A stretch of DNA of 64,000 nt from Erythrocercus mccallii (Eukaryota; Chordata; Aves; Passeriformes; Dicruridae), in assembly GCA_013397435.1 (NCBI GenBank), contig VZRG01000181.1, positions 62,001 through 126,000 of the forward strand. Reading direction: 5' to 3'. Below, piece after piece: positions 60,216 to 64,000 of this stretch. The translations under genes were made by a program, and so were the position numbers. Numbering within the stretch: the first letter of the stretch is position 1; each line of letters starts with the position of its first letter. Below the pieces are notes generated by a model. The model saw only the letters and a program-made list of their open reading frames with translations, ran no database searches and had not been told where the DNA came from.

Positions 60216-63200
60216 TGCACTTTTTTTTGTGTCTCTCAGTGGGCTAAGCTTGGAAACTTTTAAATTATTTTTTAATTTTAGGGAGGAGGGTCTATACAAT
60301 GAAAGTGATCTGTCCTGGGGATGATTCTCAGAGCATTGCTTGAATTACTCATTAGTCTTTCTGGATTTCTCAGTATGTGGGAAATATTGCATCCATCATA
60401 TCAATGTGAATAGCACTACCGTTGCTGAAAATTAAATTTTGAAATGCCCACGTGTCATCTAACTAAATGACAGCATGTGTTTATCGGACAGCTTACCTAT
60501 GTTTATGCCCTATGTCCTTCAAAATGTTTTCTGTATGCCAGTACTACTCTTTTGTACACTAATATATTAAAATTCTGCACTTCTTGAAAAAGCCTTGGAT
60601 GATCATTACATCATCTGGTCATTCTTCCTTAACTTTGATACTGAATGGTTTGAGACCACATGCCTAAGCATTTCAGCCACTGGGACAGGCAAGATTTGTG
60701 TTTGTTACCATGGTGGGAAAGTTGTCCCCAGTGGGAATGCAGGAATGAAAAGGGACGAGACCTATGGTCCCTGAGCATAAGCTGCTGGCTATTAACTCTT
60801 GTTTTATATGCTTAATCATTTAGCTATCTCAGGGCTTTGGCTGACAGAACTAATATCTAGATGTCTGAACTATATTCTCCAAAATCTGGTTTCTCTAAGT
60901 GCATATTTGAGATGCACTACTTCCATTCAAAGCTGGATCTTGATAAACTAACTCTAACCACAGGGTAGTTTTTCATCTGGAAAAGTGCAGATACCTGCTT
61001 CTGTATCTATGGGGTTTTTTGTCCCCACTGCACTGGTTTCATATGTGTTTGATGGTGATTGCTTTCACCATCTTTTACAAGCAGATTCTTTGGTTTGAAT
61101 TTAACAGCTCACAGTTAAGAGCTGACTGTCACAAATAATCCTTCCTCAACTGAGGGACTACAGACTGAAACTCATGCCTTCGTTTACTAACCAGCCTGGT
61201 GATGTTAAGCAATTGTTCCACTTTTTTCCAAGAAAAGATGGGAAACAGCAATATCAGACATTAAATGGACAATTTGCTACTTTATTTACAGCACAGAAGT
61301 AGTGGAAAATGACTGGTTAATAGCAGGATTTTGCTAGGAAGACCTTAACATAATGGATTTAAAAAACTAGCAGCACTGTTAAACAGGACTGCAATAAAGT
61401 AGGCAAGCAGAGGGGCCACAGGGCCATGCCTAATGATGGAGTGACCAGTACTGAAATGTTGCATATAACATTATGCACGGTACTTAAAACCAGAAATGCC
61501 AAATATGATGTTACCAAGTTAGGTGGCTATTCAAAGAAGGCATAGTAAACAGGTCTGTGCATTCTCTATGGTATCTTCTCCTGAGCTGATTATTTGTATT
61601 CCACCAGAACAATTCAGTTTCACTCTGAACTTGAGAAACTCAAAGGCTCATGCAGTTTAGATGCCATCAAAGGTTAAGTATTTAACAGAACAAACTGAGG
61701 CTGTGGTCACAATTGGAAGACCCTTTGTAATAATGAGGGATGCTTGGTAGGGCTGTAAATCTCAATTGCATTAGTGTGGGGACAGTGCTATGTTAAAAAA
61801 AAAGGGATTTAATATGTTTTTATGGTTTGATTTTTGAGTGGATTCACTTACACAATCCAGTGAAACTTTCTTGTTTAAGCTGTGCTTTGTACATGCAGAA
61901 AATGTTATAGAACAGGAGTCTGGCCCTGGTTTGCTAGCTCCTTGCACTGCTGGCTCTTTGGGTCTCCCTCCTGTTCCCAGTCCCTTCAACACTCCTTCTG
62001 CCATTGTGCACACATGAATGTCTGAACCAGCTTTCTAAACTCCCTCAGCTGAAAGCCTGGCTGTTGAAGAGTTTTAAATTACTTGTTGATGCTGTATTTT
62101 CCCTAGGGCTTGATGTATCTCAGCAGTGATTTCTTGACCTTTCTTCCATGGCTGTGGTGAGTAGGTCTTTTACTTTGCAGCAACCTTTTGTGTATCTAGC
62201 AATTTCTCAGCAGTGGCCTAGACATGTATATCCTTGCAGTCCTTCTTTACCTGTTTCATACCTAATTTTTATTGTGCTCTTCATGCCTTCTCCTGCTGTG
62301 TCCATTTTGTCCATGTCCTTTCTAAACTGTGCTGAGTGTATTTGCTGTGGCCTTGCTGCTGCTGAGGTCAGAAGCTTTCCAGCTATTTGGGTACTCTCTC
62401 TTTACATCCCCTGGAGTAGCATTTGCCTTGTGTGTTCCCGTGTTTTGACTTTTTTAGAGCTAGTTGGGAGACACTTCACATTATTGATAATGATTTTCTT
62501 TTGACTTTTGCACGATTTATTTAGAAGAGTACTTTGCATTCTGTTGCCTAGGTTGCCAGTCATAGCAAGAGATAATGCAGAAATAGGAAAGACCTTCCTG
62601 GGACTCTCCTTGATAGTCTGACAGTTTGGGCGGAAAAATGACACTCAAAGGCTTACGGCAGCTTTCTGTAGAGAAATCTGGATTCTGAACAGGTTTTTTT
62701 GAGCATTTCAGGGGTGTCTAAACATTCATCTGAGGCTTAAACCACTTCCTATATTTTAACTCCTTGCATCCTTGAAAAACACCCTATCTTGTTAGATGTT
62801 TACTCAGATTGTGCTTAAATTTACCTTGAAAAGTCATTTGAAGTCATACCTGAAAATGGAATCTACTTTCCTAAATAATTTGTGTGTCTTGTCAGGTTTT
62901 ATAAAGGTAGCTTTCCCATTAGTGCCAGGGCTGATCCAATATGCAATACTTCAAAACAAAAAAGGAGATGAATATTGGATGCAAACTTATTTACTGAATT
63001 TTGAAATTCCTATAATACACCTTATTGCAGCCAATAAATTCACCCATCAATCTGTTTAAATCTTCAGTGAAGAATGTGCTTGTTAATAACCAAGTATAAG
63101 AATTAATCATTATGTGTCAGCAGGTGCTCTTTCTTGTGCCTGGTTTGGTTGGTATATAAGGCAGTACACAGAAAACTAGCAGGTTTTGGTGACATTAGAT

Positions 63201-64000
63201 GCCAAAGAGTTAAAGTCCCTCCAGGGACAGCAGACCTCACAGAGAGCAGGGTTCAGTCTTTATATCCTCCCTCATTATGCTTATATGAGTTTAAATAATA
63301 TTAATATTCTCTAAATCTAAAAGTTACCGAAAGAAAATGAGTAACTGAAGGTCAAATGCTTTACTGGAAAAATGCATTTTTTGCCCAGTGTGCTAAGATA
63401 GTGTTCACAATTTCATCTATAAAGCAGAGAAACGGAAATCATTATGCAAAGACTTATCCTGGCTGGGAATAAGCTGTAATTTGAAACACCCTGCCTTTTT
63501 TATACAAGAGTGTTCTGCTTCAGAAACAGCGTGGAGAGCCCTGGTGCTTTAAGTCCATGAAGCTCTTGCAGAAAATTGCAGCTCTGTCCTAATTTGGAGA
63601 GTTCAGTATCCCTACCTGAGGCACATGGAAACTATATCTGCTGGGGATGGGACTATTGATTTGTTTCTCTGGAGCTCTGCAGTATTCTCCTTGTCACTCA
63701 GACACTCCACACTGATGAAACCTACAAGTAGCAAAAGGAGTGTTTTATGGAAAAGTTAGTTTTCACTGTGATGGGAAAGCCTTGATTTTTTTTTTTTTTT
63801 TTGTGTGTGTAATTGTCTTTGTTCAAGTAACATTTAAGTGATCCTCTATCGTGTGCTTTGCTGAGGTTTTTTTCAGTGTCTATTTCTGTACGTTTGTTTA
63901 GGAGAGCTGAATATTTAGATGTAAAAGAAGCATCAAACTGAACTGTTACTACATAGTTCTTCCAGAATAATCTATGAGGGTGAATAGAGTCTTTTACCTA
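60216..64000. other. Anonymous noncoding DNA
   Basis: No gene or further transposon recognised. A minus-strand frame at 61771-62013 and a plus-strand frame at 62148-62504 (118 codons, hydrophobic, cysteine-rich) lack any family pattern. A T run followed by GT repeats lies near the end. Confidence 0.5.
63786..63810 (+). repeat. Poly-T run with (GT)4
   Basis: Seventeen T followed by four GT units. It may be the reverse-complemented tail of a lost retroposon or a simple microsatellite; no retroposon body was recognised beside it. Confidence 0.85.

Noticed and set aside
62148..62504. 118-codon hydrophobic plus-strand frame as a membrane protein
   Set aside because: Hydrophobicity comes from T-rich codons; no defined helices, signal or family pattern, and no gene structure around it.
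1..64000. tRNA, rRNA or known small RNA genes
   Set aside because: I saw no cloverleaf with A and B box signals or rRNA core sequence by eye. A covariance-model scan (tRNAscan-SE, Infernal) would be decisive and was not possible.

Overview
The window looks like bird nuclear DNA, most likely from a songbird. It is AT-leaning and CpG-poor. It carries 5'-truncated CR1 LINEs whose 3' ends show the usual imperfect ATTCTATG-type tail, plus several retroviral LTRs with avian-type ends. Nothing looks prokaryotic: there are no operons, no ribosome-binding sites and no closely packed reading frames. The species and locus were inferred from repeat content only. I could not recognise a host protein-coding gene; most of the 64 kb reads as intergenic or intronic sequence.

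Layout. 1-30.3 kb: mostly anonymous noncoding DNA with CR1 pieces at 1.5-1.7 kb (+), 3.9-4.8 kb (-) and an older probable one at 25.6-25.8 kb (+). Two blocks resemble conserved regulatory DNA (13.6-13.7 and 19.56-19.72 kb), and one short segment has strong splice-like borders (7317-7403). 30.36-34.2 kb is compositionally odd. A diverged LTR runs into a CpG-rich block of about 0.5 kb. About 0.55 kb further on is a 1.3 kb pyrimidine-rich array of degenerate ~47 bp tandem units, then a 501 bp minus-strand open frame containing an exon-like segment. 34.2-40.2 kb is AT-rich with microsatellites and one LTR scrap.

40.2-41.9 kb holds two related LTRs in opposite orientation; the right one has a 4 bp target duplication. 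46.04-48.47 kb is a deleted class I (gammaretrovirus-like) endogenous retrovirus. Its first 200 bp of LTR is fused directly to the C-terminal part of RNase H, followed by an open integrase frame with its DDE residues, a polypurine tract and a full 3' LTR. gag, protease, reverse transcriptase and almost all of env are gone. 50.64-51.40 kb is a clean solo LTR with a 5 bp target duplication. 51.4-64 kb is anonymous noncoding DNA with a CR1 piece at 59.7-60.2 kb (-).

The recognisable coding sequence is all viral: broken RNase H and integrase of one ERV. I found no convincing new biological system. The points most worth checking are the 30.4-33.2 kb composite (LTR, CpG block, tandem array), the inverted LTR pair, the LTR-to-RNase H fusion with an intact integrase frame, and two exon-like segments.
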